Source of the DNA: Porphyra umbilicalis
Taxonomy: Eukaryota; Rhodophyta; Bangiophyceae; Bangiales; Bangiaceae
DNA length: 64,000 bases
Direction of reading: 5' to 3'
Assembly: GCA_002049455.2 (NCBI GenBank)
Contig: KV918987.1
Coordinates: 62,001-126,000 of the forward strand
The notes under the pieces: generated by a model
Told to the model about the DNA's origin: nothing
Databases searched by the model: none
Seen by the model: the letters and a program-made list of their open reading frames with translations, nothing else
Program-made: the position numbers and the translations under genes
In this document: piece after piece, positions 1 to 9,956 of the stretch
Position numbering within the stretch: position 1 is the first letter of the stretch
Layout: each line of letters begins with the position of its first letter

Positions 1-16
1 GCGCCCATCGTAGCGC

Positions 17-334
17 GTGGGTGACCTTCCTGCTACAAAAAAAAAAACACCAAAAAGCGGCAGGCGGCTCGCTGCGCTTGTAAACGGTATCTTGAGTGGA
101 TGCTTTACTTTCAGTAGTCCGTCTACCGGCCCCACACCGCCCGCCTCCCCCCCCCCTCTACCGCCCATCGACAAAAAGCTGGTGTCTCCCTGTTTTTTAG
201 GGGCCACTGAGGGTGCACAGACACCCCCCACTGTCAAAGAAGACCTCTCCTTGACAAAGGCACAATTCGCCTGGCTCCAGGGACTCGATATCGACACCAG
301 TTGCCACTCCCCTGGTGGGATTGCCACCCGATGA
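17..334 (+). CDS. Uncharacterised ORF fragment at left edge
   Basis: A reading frame of about 105 residues with mixed, natural-looking composition (a Lys-rich start, a Ser/Pro linker, then a segment containing TKAQFAWLQGLDI). The frame is closed upstream by a TAG at 11-13 and has no ATG at its start, so if it is coding it is an internal or last exon of a gene lying to the left. No family was recognised. It could equally be a chance ORF. Confidence 0.2.
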   Translation: MGDLPATKKKTPKSGRRLAALVNGILSGCFTFSSPSTGPTPPASPPPLPPIDKKLVSPCFLGATEGAQTPPTVKEDLSLTKAQFAWLQGLDIDTSCHSPGGIATR

Positions 335-2448
335 TGCACAGTGAAGGACCTACAGTTTCTTCGTCCTTCAGGCAAACCATCTCATACCTTCGCACAGGAA
401 AGAAATGTGCCCCTGCTTGTCCTATGCTCATCCCTAGATGCCAGGTCTGCTTCACCCAGTCGTCTGGACGGCGCAGACTCTATATTTCTGCCCCTTCTTG
501 CCGTTGACTTGGTCCGAAGCAGGCAGAAAGGTGGCTCAGGGAGCTGCAATCGGCTGCTTACAGCCGGATCAGTCTTTAGGCACCCGGTCAGTCATTGGGC
601 AACCTCCCGGTGTTAATAGCGAGATTCAACCAAACATCCGCAGAGACTGTTCGGTGCGCAGGCGGCCGGGGGGGAGGAATCGGCAAGAAGACCCCGACAG
701 GCGGCCGTGGACGTCCACGGCCGCCGCGTCCGGACGCGGCCGCGTGAGCCGCGTTGACGCAGACGCTGGCACGTGGGCGCCTCTTGCGCTGCGCTCCGAC
801 GGTGGCCTCGTCGGCCGTGCCGCTGCGGCCCCGTCGCCACACGCCAAAGCGGGCGCGCGGCACCTGGCGGCGGCGTCGTGGCGCCAAACGGCGGCACACC
901 GCCACTGGCCGGTGGGGTTGTCGCCGCCGCTGCCGCCGCCGCCGCCGCGAGCGTGGCACGTGTGCCCGCGGGCCGGGGCGTCTGCACCCCGGCGGCGGCG
1001 GTAGGGGCCGTTGGCGTCGCTGGCGCCGTCGCGGCGGTGGCCACCGTCGCCTCTGCCACCTCGCGGTGGGCCCTCGCCCCCCCCCCCCCCCTCCACCCAC
1101 CGCCGGTCCCGTTGACGTGTGGCTACCACACACGCGCCGAGGCTGGCAGCGTCCTTGCCGCCGCCGCCGTTGACGGCGGCGCCGGTTGCCGCGTCGTCTG
1201 ACGACTGGATGATGGCAATGGCGGCGGCCATGTGGCGCTGCCGCTCACCGTCGGGGACGGACGGGTCGAGAGAGAGAGTGGATGGGGTGGGTGGGGGGTG
1301 TTGGGTGAGGGCGGGTGGGCCAACGCACCAGTACAGGTGGGCGCACGCGGCGACCGCGCGGCCATAGCGGCGGCCACAAGAAGCACAGGGGGGGGCACGG
1401 TCGGGCTGCCCTCCCCGAGGGCAGGGCACAACGTCGCAGCGAGGCGGGGCAGGGCAGAGGAGGCGGCGGAGGAGGGGGGCTACGAAGCGGGACATGCGAA
1501 AGAGGCGAGGTCAGCGCCGATGGGACGCGCCAGACAGCACGCCGATGCCGACAATAGTTGGAAGAACCAGAGCGCGTGCCGACCCCTCTCCGTCAACGGA
1601 CAAGGACAACAAATGAGTCGGACCCCACGCCGGCGCCGGCGGTGACGGCCTCGGACGCACGGCAGCAGCGGCGCGGGGAGAAAATAAAGCGCGGGCCGCA
1701 CCGGCGGGAACGGCGGGCGCGCCGGCGCTGCGTGCCGGGCTGCTGTTTTTCGGCTGCGTGGCTGCGGGTGAGCCGCGGGGTCTCGCCCTCAAACGCGCTG
1801 CCACCGTCCGCTGCCGCCGTGACGCCACGGCCGCCCGCGTGGGCGTACCGCCGGCAGCGTCGACTGCCCGCCGGCGGGCGCCGCCACACCCCCGCGCCAC
1901 CTCGCGCACGGGCCCTCACCCCCGCGCAGGGCGTGCACCACCACCCCCCCCCACACCCGCACACGAAGTGGCGCCCGGCGCGCGCGCGCGCCACCCCCCC
2001 CTCCCCCCGTCGCGGCGCCCGTCACGGCCCCCCCGCCCGCCGCGCCTTGGCCGCCGCCCCCGCCTTGCGGTTGTGGTTGCCCGACACCGCCTTGTGCCGC
2101 TGCTCCCGCGCGCGGCGGCGCAGCGTCGCCGCGTCAACGGGGCCGTCGGCCGCACCGCTGCCGCCGCCGCCGCCGCCACCGCCGCCGCCGCCCCGCCCGC
2201 CGCCGCCACCGCGGCCGCGACCGGCGCTCCGCGACGGGCCGGCCCCCCCCCCCCCCCGCCCCCCGCCGCCCCCCCCCCCGCCCGCCGCCGCGCCCCCCCT
2301 GCGCCCCATACGCCAACGGGCGGGCGCCGCCCTGGACTTCCTCCTCCTCGTCCGTCTCTGCGTCGAGCAAGTAGGGCACCTCCCCGCGCAACCTCCCGGA
2401 ATGTACTTGAGGCCTGTTCTTTCCTCGTGGCGTTTGGTGTGATTGGTT
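335..2448. other. Intergenic DNA with a GC-rich island; no supported gene
   Basis: About 640-2340 is extremely GC-rich, with GCC/CGG trinucleotide runs and C or G homopolymers, and all six frames stay open by composition alone. Translations on both strands are Arg/Ala/Pro/Gly strings without a domain. I see no basis for choosing one as a gene. Confidence 0.5.
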
Positions 2449-2581
2449 TATTGTGCTTCTCACAAAGACTGGACCTCGGTGCGTCAGCTTCCGTTGCAAA
2501 GTCACTGTTTCATTGGCTCAGGGGGCGGTTCATGATGCTGAAGCGGATGTTGCGGATCCAGTTTTTGTGAGAAGCACAATA
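2449..2581. repeat. Short element with terminal inverted repeats
   Basis: The left end reads TATTGTGCTTCTCACAAA (2449-2466). The right end, on the complementary strand, starts with the same 18 bases, and the match continues to about 27 bp with two mismatches. The arms are about 80 bp apart. The size and ends fit a MITE or foldback remnant. No target duplication is obvious. Confidence 0.6.
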
Positions 2582-3088
2582 TCGTGCATCAACTACAACT
2601 ACAACGCAGCAGGGCTCACTTCGGCTGCTCTCAATCCAATATGCCTCGCCACGCAAACGCAAACAGTTCATGCACCTGCAGCCATAGCTACAAGAGAGAA
2701 GATGAAATGAGACAAGCCCGCACGCGACCCGTCGCACGCAAAGCGAAACAAAAAGACAAGAACGAGCACGCACGCTCTTGCCGTACCAGCGGCCTCACCG
2801 ACCAGGCGCTGCCGCCATCGGGTTCTTGCCACAAAAGCGACCATGCAAAGCGCTCGCAACGTTGGGTCATCAACCCGGACAGAGGACGCTGCCGGTGAGA
2901 AGGGTGGGACGAGTGGTCAACACAGCAGAATGATGGCACCAATGAGGCCGACGCTGATGCCGACAGAGCCGAGTAGGACGAGGACTTCACACTTGAGCAA
3001 TGAGCTGACGAACGATGGCTGCGACGCTCCGGGCGGCTATCCGGCGCACTTGACGCGCACCAGCCGCCGACCGCTGCTCGAAGCGGCA
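2582..3088. other. Intergenic, downstream of the kinase-like gene
   Basis: Mixed-composition sequence. It should hold the 3' untranslated region of the minus-strand kinase-like gene. No motif, hairpin or ORF in it is convincing. Confidence 0.4.
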
Positions 3089-3967
3089 TCAAGCGCTCGG
3101 GGCGGCGGGCTCGACAGCCCGGAAGGTCCGACGCAGCTCCGTCTCCAGCGCCTGCACGCACCGCTCGTCATTCTCCTCGCAGCTCGTGGTGGCCGCCGGG
3201 TTGAGCCGCTTCGTCGCACCCCCCTTGGTCAGCGGTGCTCCCGGCGGCAGGCATGCGTCAAAGTCAATGAGCACCGCCTCGTCGTTGGCAGTCAGCCCAA
3301 CGTTTGGAGGGCAAACGTCATTGTGGCAGAGGCCACGCTCGTGGAGGTAGTTGAGCGCCGCCCGCACGCCTCTGACGACCTTGTCAATGTTCAGCGGGCG
3401 CAGCGGCGACTCCCTGCAGCGGCCCGACAGCACGTTCGGGAGTCGGTCAAGAATGAGCGCCAAAATGCGGCCTTTCCAGGTCCAGGCCCCGTGGTACTTG
3501 ACAATGTGGTCGGCTCGCGGGTCGGGGCCGTTCTCCATCCGGTACTTGCGCAGCTGCTCCAGCACGCGCACCTCGGACGCAATGTGTGCCTTGGCCTGCT
3601 TGCGCAACACCGGATCTGCATAGTGGATGAGGGAGCCAAATTTGGCAAAAGGGGGCGGCGCGTCGCTCGCGCTCGCGGATGAGGTCCACTCCGTGTGGAC
3701 GGCGGGTCGGAACTCGGGAAACGCCTGCACCGGATCAACCGGCAGCGGCGCGCCACCCTTTTCCCCCGGCGCTGGGCGCTCTCCGTTGGGCAGCGGCTGC
3801 TCCGCGGCGGCCAGCAATGCAGGAAGGTCGAGGGTGGGCACACCCTCGCCCGGGCAGCCAAGGACAAAAAAGTCCAAGTCTTTGCGGAATACCACTGTCG
3901 TGTAGAGCTCCGTCGTGCCGTCGGCGGCCAGCTGTAGCGCAGACCCAAAGAGGAACGGCTCAGCCAT
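3089..3967 (-). CDS. Protein-kinase-like protein with degenerate catalytic motifs
   Basis: A 292-residue reading frame without introns. The first half (1-110) has no recognised domain. Residues 125-240 look like a kinase fold: an alpha-C-like helix (SEVRVLEQL, 131-139), a hinge-like hydrophobic strand, then HNDVCPPNVGL at 215-225 in the place of the HRDxxxxN catalytic loop, followed by LIDFD (233-237) where DFG is expected. HRD is therefore HND and DFG is DFD; the loop Asp (217) and Asn (222) are kept. The C-lobe is short. Known biology: loops of the HxDxxxxN/DFD kind occur in atypical kinases and small-molecule phosphotransferases, so activity is possible but the substrate is unknown. The start at 3967 is chosen because the 64 residues upstream (to 4159) are Cys/Arg-rich and look like translated 5' UTR. 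Confidence 0.65.
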   Translation of the reverse strand: MAEPFLFGSALQLAADGTTELYTTVVFRKDLDFFVLGCPGEGVPTLDLPALLAAAEQPLPNGERPAPGEKGGAPLPVDPVQAFPEFRPAVHTEWTSSASASDAPPPFAKFGSLIHYADPVLRKQAKAHIASEVRVLEQLRKYRMENGPDPRADHIVKYHGAWTWKGRILALILDRLPNVLSGRCRESPLRPLNIDKVVRGVRAALNYLHERGLCHNDVCPPNVGLTANDEAVLIDFDACLPPGAPLTKGGATKRLNPAATTSCEENDERCVQALETELRRTFRAVEPAAPSA

Positions 3968-4946
3968 GTGGCCTTGGTGGTGGTGGCGCGTTGATAGGCA
4001 GAGCAGATACTGCACCGCGCCCTGGCGATCTGGGTGCGGACGGAGAACAACCTTAACCAAGAACAAGCAGGTCTGGGAGCCCAAGAAAACAAAACGAGTT
4101 GCACAAAGCGAAGCTAGGCGACACACGCGCCGAAGCGGCGGCAGTAGTAAGTCAGACACATCATCGAGTGCGGCAGGCGAGAGCTCAAGTCTGTGGAAGG
4201 CATGTCTCAGAGAGCTACCAGAACTTGCCGAGACGCAGGGGCGAAAGAGGCACGTGGCTGGCCCTCAACTGATCGCCAACGCACAGTCGTCTTCGCGACG
4301 AACAAAGAGACGAAAGAGGCGGCGACAGAACGTACCGCCAAACCTAGGAACAAGGGCCGGTGCAGAGCGCCGTCGTGCCAACCGCGCGCCGGGAGCCGCA
4401 CGCGGCAGAGACCAGGCAGCAGGGGTAATCTGCGCAGCTTGTGTCGCCGCGATGCCGTGGGTGTTAGGCGCGCGCGCAAACCCTCTGCGTGGCTCCAACC
4501 AGAGCAGTGGCAGGTGCCGCATCCTCCTTGAGCGTGCACAGCGAGGCGGATGGCAGACGCAGACGTGGGCTACGCGCTGTAGGGGCTCCCTCGTTGTGTT
4601 GCTAGCAGGCTCTGCAAACCGGTCAGCCGGTTGGTCGGGCGATGCCGAGGCAGCCGCGAGAGCCGACGTCGTGATTTGCAACTCCTGCGGGTCCAGTAGC
4701 CGACCTCAGTGTAGGGATGTCCGACCGGGGTACAGCATGACCGTGATTGGTTGAAACTGGTTTACACTGGGTAAAAGTCGGATATCGCTTGCGAAGTGGT
4801 TTCGGATGCAAAACATTGGTCGAACTGACTCTTTGTATGGAACTGTTGCGGTCATATGACCGAAAATTTCCCTGTTCTCTGATGTTGGTTTTGGCCAAAG
4901 GAAAAAAAACGAAAAAGCAAAAAAGAGAGGGAAAGGGCGCGCCCGT
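3968..4946. other. Intergenic between kinase-like gene and ACLB
   Basis: Contains the presumed 5' UTR and promoter of the kinase-like gene. A perfect 14-bp palindrome, CGGTCATATGACCG, lies at 4849-4862 in an AT-richer patch (4730-4900) just beyond the ACLB stop. An open minus frame at 4265-4681 is unrecognised and is not called. Confidence 0.4.
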
Positions 4947-6956
4947 TTAGTCGCTCCCCCCCTCGTCTCCGCCCCCGTTGCTCGCTGCACCCGCCGCCGC
5001 CTTGGCCTGCACATAGTCCGCCCGTGGGGGTGGCCGCTCCGGGGAGGCGTACAGCACGTCATCCCACGGGTGGCGGTACAGCGGCTGCTTCATCCGCCGC
5101 TGGTCGAGCGCGTGGCCGACCAGGCCGATGGAGCGGCTGACGACGAAGATGCCGTTGAGCGCGCCGAGCTCGAGCACCTCGTCGACCTCGGCCGGCGAAA
5201 ATTGGTCGGCGGTCATGAGCATGTCGACAAAGAGCGCGCCGATGCAGCCGTCAATGTTCAAGACGAGGTTGCTCGCCTTGGTCAGCGTGTACGCCTCGAC
5301 GCTCTTGGCGTAGGTGAGCACGTGGGTGGATGGGAAGGCCTCCTTGGCGTAGCGGGAGAGGAGCTCCACCCGCTTGTCCCGGTTCTCCGCCGTCTTGATG
5401 CGGTGGCCAATGCCCTCGACGCGGCGGCCGCACTTTTTGAGGCCCTCGACAAACTCGTCGGGGGGGACCCCGCGTTCTTGCGCGTCCTTGAACGCAATCG
5501 CCGCCGCGTCGACGGCGCCGCCAAAGCGGGGGCCGATCGTCAGCAGCCCCGAGCACAGCGAGGAGATGAGGTCCTTACCCGCCCGCGCCGCGACAATCGT
5601 GTTGTGGGCGCCCGACACGCACGGGCCGTGGTCGGCGGCAGTGACGAGGACGAGCTCGATGAAGCGGGACGCCCACGGGGGGAGGAGCTTCTTGAACCAG
5701 AGGAGCGACAGCGCGTCGCCAACGCCGTACGAGGGCGTCATCAGCTCTGAAAGTGGCACCGACGCGTACGTCGGCTCCTCCCCCCGGTCGTCTGAGATGG
5801 TGCACACGACGTTGGTCGTCTTGCGCACCGCCCCCGAGCGCAGCGCGGACGGGTAGTCGGCGGGCAACGGGCGGGGCGCCACCGCCGCGTCGCCCGTGTC
5901 CTTGTCGTCCACGAGCCCAGCGGCGTGGAGCTTTGCGTACGCCCCTGCAATGGCATCGGCAAAGCCCTCAAACGACTCTGGGACGACCGCGCCCGCGGCG
6001 CGGAGGGCGGCGAGCTTGGTCGCCGCCGACCCGTCCCGCGCCGAGCCGCTGCCGTCCGCGTCGTTGGTCGACGAGGATTTGGCGCCGGCGTGCCCAAACT
6101 GCACCTCCGCCGCGTTGAACCAGGGCGCGCACGTGCCCGACACCCACGCGACGAGCGGTTTGGTGATGGCGCCGGCGGTGAGCTCCTCGGCAATGACGTA
6201 CTCGTCGTCCCCGCCGAGCTCCCCGAGGACAACTATGAGCTTCACTTGCGGCAGCGCCTCAAAGCGCCGCACGTGGTCGGCGAGCGTCGTGCCCGGGTAG
6301 GCGTCGCCACCAACGGCAATCCCCTCAAACAGCCCGTTGGTCGTCCGCGCCAGCACATTGTACATCTCGTTGGAGAGCCCCCCCGACTTGGACACAAAGC
6401 CGACGCTCCCCGGCCGGTGGAGCTTGCACGCGACAATGTTGTCGACGGTGCCCGCAGCGTCGCCAATTTTGAAAGCGCCCGCCTGCACGCCGCCGACCGT
6501 GGCGGGCCCAATGATGGTCTTGCCCGCCGCCGCCGCCGCCGCGATGAGCATCTTGGTGTGGCGCTCTGGCACGCCCTCTGCAATGATCACGAGCGTGCGG
6601 ATGGACGGCACCTGCACGGCGGTGAGGGAGGAGGCGTAGGCGGAGCGGTACGACGCAAAGTTGATAAACACGTCCGCGTCGGGCGCGGCCGCCGCCGCCG
6701 CCGCGGTCGTCGGAAACACGGGGAGCGCCACTTCGGTGCTGCCGAAAAAGGCCTTGACAAAGCCCCCCGCCGCGGCGCCGGGCGAGATGACGGCCGCGAC
6801 GGACGGGGCGGATCGGCGGCACACATAGTCAAAGTCCAGCATCCGCTGCACAGAGGCGGCCTTGTAGTTGTAAAAGAGGGCGCGGGTGGACGAGGAGAAG
6901 AGGGAGACGTTGACGCCGTCAGCCGAGGCCGCCTCGGCGGCGGGGGGGGGCGCCAT
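4947..6956 (-). CDS. ACLB: ATP-citrate lyase subunit B
   Basis: A 669-residue, intron-free protein, close to the roughly 608 residues of plant ACLB plus N- and C-terminal extensions. ATP-citrate lyase splits citrate with CoA and ATP into acetyl-CoA and oxaloacetate in the cytosol, feeding fatty-acid elongation and isoprenoid synthesis. Seen: an N-terminal ALFYNYKAASVQRMLDFDY segment typical of ACLB (about 26-44); a succinyl-CoA-synthetase-like CoA-ligase part with IIGPATVGGVQAGAFKIGD (148-166); GHAGA with the phosphohistidine at 289; then a citryl-CoA lyase (citrate-synthase-like) part with ADHGPCVSGAHNT and GIGHRIK, ending LYRHPWDDVLY. The start at 6956 is the ATG just before the conserved region; the same frame stays open to 8312 only because of GC richness and would overlap the neighbouring gene. 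The partner subunit ACLA is not in the window. It is transcribed divergently from the aminotransferase at 7761. Confidence 0.95.
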   Translation of the reverse strand: MAPPPAAEAASADGVNVSLFSSSTRALFYNYKAASVQRMLDFDYVCRRSAPSVAAVISPGAAAGGFVKAFFGSTEVALPVFPTTAAAAAAAPDADVFINFASYRSAYASSLTAVQVPSIRTLVIIAEGVPERHTKMLIAAAAAAGKTIIGPATVGGVQAGAFKIGDAAGTVDNIVACKLHRPGSVGFVSKSGGLSNEMYNVLARTTNGLFEGIAVGGDAYPGTTLADHVRRFEALPQVKLIVVLGELGGDDEYVIAEELTAGAITKPLVAWVSGTCAPWFNAAEVQFGHAGAKSSSTNDADGSGSARDGSAATKLAALRAAGAVVPESFEGFADAIAGAYAKLHAAGLVDDKDTGDAAVAPRPLPADYPSALRSGAVRKTTNVVCTISDDRGEEPTYASVPLSELMTPSYGVGDALSLLWFKKLLPPWASRFIELVLVTAADHGPCVSGAHNTIVAARAGKDLISSLCSGLLTIGPRFGGAVDAAAIAFKDAQERGVPPDEFVEGLKKCGRRVEGIGHRIKTAENRDKRVELLSRYAKEAFPSTHVLTYAKSVEAYTLTKASNLVLNIDGCIGALFVDMLMTADQFSPAEVDEVLELGALNGIFVVSRSIGLVGHALDQRRMKQPLYRHPWDDVLYASPERPPPRADYVQAKAAAGAASNGGGDEGGSD

Positions 6957-7760
6957 GGCGTCGGGGATGGGGGGGCGGCGGACGGCAAGGTCCCGACAAG
7001 CCGCTGACCGGCGGCAACGCGGCGATCCGCCGGCTCGGCGGACAAGCGACGGCGGCGATGTGCCGCCGACCACGGCAAGACAACAAGCTCCTCCCAGCGA
7101 GCCGCACCAAAGAAAAACGCCACGGGGAGGGAGGCAACGACCAGCACCACAATGCCCGCTCACAGCTGACACAGCGCGGAGGGCGGGAAGAGGATCCGAT
7201 CGGGATCGTCTGGGCGAGGCGGCGCACAGAGCAGGGGTCCAACGGCCCAACCCCCACCAGAAACGCAAGCATACTGTATGGGCCAAGTATGGCACAATTA
7301 ACGCCACAGTGAGAACCCACGTTGCAGTGATTGACCAGCTGTCGACCACGAGAGCGCCGGATCTTGCTCCGCCCTCCGCCCCGTGCCCCTGCAGCTGCCA
7401 GCCCCCCGCGCGACGCTCGTCGACCCACGCAGCCGCCTCTGACAAGCCCCGCGTCAGTGTCGCCGACGCCACCCCCATGCGGCCGCCGCTCCTCCTCCGC
7501 CCCCCCACTGCTGCCGCCGACGCCACCCCCATGCGGCCGCCGCTCCTCCTCCGCCCCGCCACTGCTGCCGCCGCCCTCCGCCTCCTCCGTCGTCCGGCGC
7601 CACCCCTCGGGTCGCGGCGGTCGGTCGGCGGCGCCATGGTCCCGCCGCCGCCCCCCCCCCCCCGCCACCAACGGCGGGGGCGTCCCCCCCCCCCGCCCCC
7701 CCCCTCACCGCCCCCCCCACCCCCCCCCCCGGCTTTGTACTCCCCCCCGTCACGAGGCGG
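6957..7760. promoter_or_regulatory. Divergent intergenic region between ACLB and aminotransferase
   Basis: About 800 bp must hold both 5' regions. An AT-richer stretch at about 7260-7330 is the only break in GC-rich sequence. A duplicated 54-bp unit (7461-7568) and long C runs (for example 7651-7663 and 7721-7730) lie just upstream of the aminotransferase. No TATA box or defined factor site could be identified with confidence. Confidence 0.35.
7461..7568. repeat. Two tandem copies of a 54-bp unit
   Basis: The unit starts CGCCGACGCCACCCCCATGC at 7461 and again at 7515. The two copies are nearly identical, differing in one C/G near the end. Confidence 0.85.
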
Positions 7761-9258
7761 GTGACCCCCCTCCTCGCCCCCACCGTGTGGCTCGAATTTA
7801 CGCCCCTCGCCGCCGCCGTTGGGGCGGTCAACCTCGGGCAGGGGGCGCCGTCGTGGCCCCCCCCCCCCTTTGTGACGGCCGCGGCGACCGCCGCCGCCCA
7901 ATCGTCGGCGGTCGCGCAGTACGCGCCGCCGCGGGGCACGCGGGTGCTCATCGAAGCCCTGTCGGCGGCGTACAGCCCCGCCCTCGGGGCGGCCGTGTGC
8001 GGGCGCGCCGGCGGCTCGGTCGGCCGCGAGCACCTGGTCGTGACGGTCGGCGCGACGCAGGCGGTGCAGTTGGCCATTGCCGCGTTTGTGCCCCCCGGGG
8101 GGGAGGTCCTTCTTGTCGACCCAGCGTTCGATGTGTACGTGGGGGCGGTCGCGCTCGCGGGGGGGGTCGTCCGCCGTGTGCCCCTGCGGCCGGTGGGGGA
8201 CACGGTCGGGGGGGGCCTGCCGGCCTCCTCCCGCTCGTTTGGGCTCGACTTGGGCGAGCTGCGCGCGGCGCTCAGCGCCCGCACCTCCGTCGTCATCCTC
8301 AACAGCCCCCACAACCCGACGGGCAAAGTGTTTACGGCCGCCGAACTACGCGCCATTGCCGACGTGATTGACGAGGCGGCGCCGTCGGCGGTTGTCCTCT
8401 CCGACGAGGTGTACGAGCACCTCACGTTTGCCGACGACCTGCCACACACGTCGTTTGCGAGCGTCTCTCCGTCGGCCGGCGCGCGCACGGTCACCATCTC
8501 GTCGGCCGGCAAAACGTTTTCCGCGACCGGCTGGAAGACGGGGTGGACGATTGCGCCGGCGGCGCTCAGCGCGCGCATCGCGGCGGTGCAGCAGTATGCG
8601 GTGTTTTCGACGGCGCACCCGGCGCAGGCGGCGGTCGCCGCCGCCTTGACCGCCGCCACGGCGCCCTATGGGGGGCACCCAACCTACTACGCGGCGCTCG
8701 CTGCAGACTACAAGGCCAAACGCGACGCGCTCGTCGCGTCGCTGGCCGCCGCGGGGCTGTCGCCGGTCGTCCCCGACGGCGCGTTCTTCGTGCTCGCCGA
8801 CGCGGGGGGGGTGCTCCCGCCCCCGCCGCCGGGCGCTGGCGACGGTGGCGGCGGGGGGGGGGGGGGGGGGGGGGGGGGGCAGCGCCCCTCCACCCGGCCG
8901 TGGCCGCCCTCACCGAAGCGGCGGGCGGCCGCGTGTGCGTTGCGCCGGGCACCGAGGGGCGCCGCGACTACCAGGCGGCGCGGCAGCTGACGCTCGGCGG
9001 CGTGGCGGCGATCCCCCTGTCGGCGTTTGTCGGCGCCGACGCGGCCGACGCGGCGTCGTGCTTGATGGGGGCCCCTCGGGGGGGGCCGCCGCCGCCACCG
9101 CCGCCGTCGCCGCCGCCCCCGTCCCCGTCCCCATCCGCTTTGCGTTTTGCCACCCGAACGAGGTGTTGGCCGAGGCGGGGCGGCGGTTGGCGGTGGGGGC
9201 GGCGGTGGGGTGGCGTTTGGAGGGCGGGATGTGGGGCAAGGCGCCCGGCGGGTCTTGA
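7761..9258 (+). CDS. Kynurenine aminotransferase-like PLP enzyme, frame broken at two G runs
   Basis: A class I/II fold-type I aminotransferase, most like kynurenine/glutamine transaminase K (KYAT), which transfers an amino group from kynurenine, glutamine or aromatic amino acids to a keto acid. Seen in order: VWLEFTPLAAAVGAVNLGQG, QYAPPRGT, VTVGATQAV, NSPHNPTGKVF, SDEVYEHLTF, and SSAGKTFSATGWKTGW with the PLP lysine. After 8850 the protein moves frame at a 27-base G run (8853-8879), continues as the small domain (QAARQLTLGGVAAIPLSAF), moves again near the eight Gs at 9078-9085, and ends with PIRFAFCHPNEVL and a stop at 9258. Each break is restored by one added base; a GT-AG mini-intron around the first G run is an alternative. 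No ATG is visible in the conserved frame; homology begins at about 7785, so the start is unresolved (one ATG at 7636 lies in another frame). Confidence 0.85.
8853..8879. repeat. Homopolymer of 27 G inside the aminotransferase gene
   Basis: An uninterrupted G run at the point where the reading frame changes. It could fold as a G-quadruplex and is a likely place for length errors. Confidence 0.9.
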
Positions 9259-9382
9259 GTAGTGTGTCGGCGGATGGTGCTGGCACATTGCTGTGCGCGT
9301 GATTGCCGCCGTGGGTGGGTCCCGGCACTACTACCGCCATGGACAGCTGGTCGTCGCGACAGGTGTGGCGATGGCGGTGGGG

Positions 9383-9383
<1 letters not shown>

Positions 9384-9428
<45 letters not shown>
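9384..9428. repeat. GGC trinucleotide microsatellite
   Basis: About 15 uninterrupted GGC/CGG units. Confidence 0.9.
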
Positions 9429-9431
<3 letters not shown>

Positions 9432-9890
9432 GTGTGGTTGTATATTGGGGGCGTGCGCCCACGGGCTGGCCGCAACACGTGGGATCTCCAAAGCCGGCGC
9501 CGTCATGCGCGCCCACATCTGTGGGCGGGGTCGGTCGCGATGGCGGGGATGGCAGGCAATGGCAGGTGCCGGCGTGCCACCTGTCTGTCCCGTGACGGCA
9601 TTACGGGGGCTCCTTTGAATTTTCCTTCCGCTATGCACTGCTGCGCGTCCGCCATGGGTCCCGGACGCTGCAGCCGAACAGGCCTCTTGTGGGGCGTGCG
9701 TTTCTGGCGGTGTCTCGCGTGCAACCGGGCCGTCCCCGCCCCCCATCAGTCGGTGCTGGTCACGCTTGTGAACCATTGGGGACCCGGCAGTGAGGGGTGT
9801 ACTGCAGGTACATGTAGTGGCACACAGCGTGGGCCACGGTGGTTGCGCGGTATGCTCATTGTGCATGGTACGTGTGTACACGTCGTCTCG

Positions 9891-9956
9891 TGCACGCCCA
9901 TGCTTCCTCTGGTGCGCGCCCATGCTTCCTCTGGTGCGCGCCCATGTTTCCTCTGA
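9891..9956. repeat. Three tandem copies of a 22-bp unit
   Basis: Units of the type TGCGCGCCCATGCTTCCTCT starting at 9891, 9913 and 9935, with one or two changes between them. Confidence 0.85.

Noticed and set aside
626-2570. Several 130-290 codon ORFs on both strands
   Set aside because: Open on both strands because of composition; no domain, start context or splice signal separates one as real.
3968-4159. 64-residue N-terminal extension of the kinase-like protein
   Set aside because: Cys/Arg-rich with no conserved feature; ATG 3,967 gives a more natural start.
6957-8312. N-terminal extension of the ACLB frame to 1,121 residues
   Set aside because: Gly/Arg-rich translation of the intergenic region and of the antisense of the aminotransferase; homology starts just after ATG 6,956.
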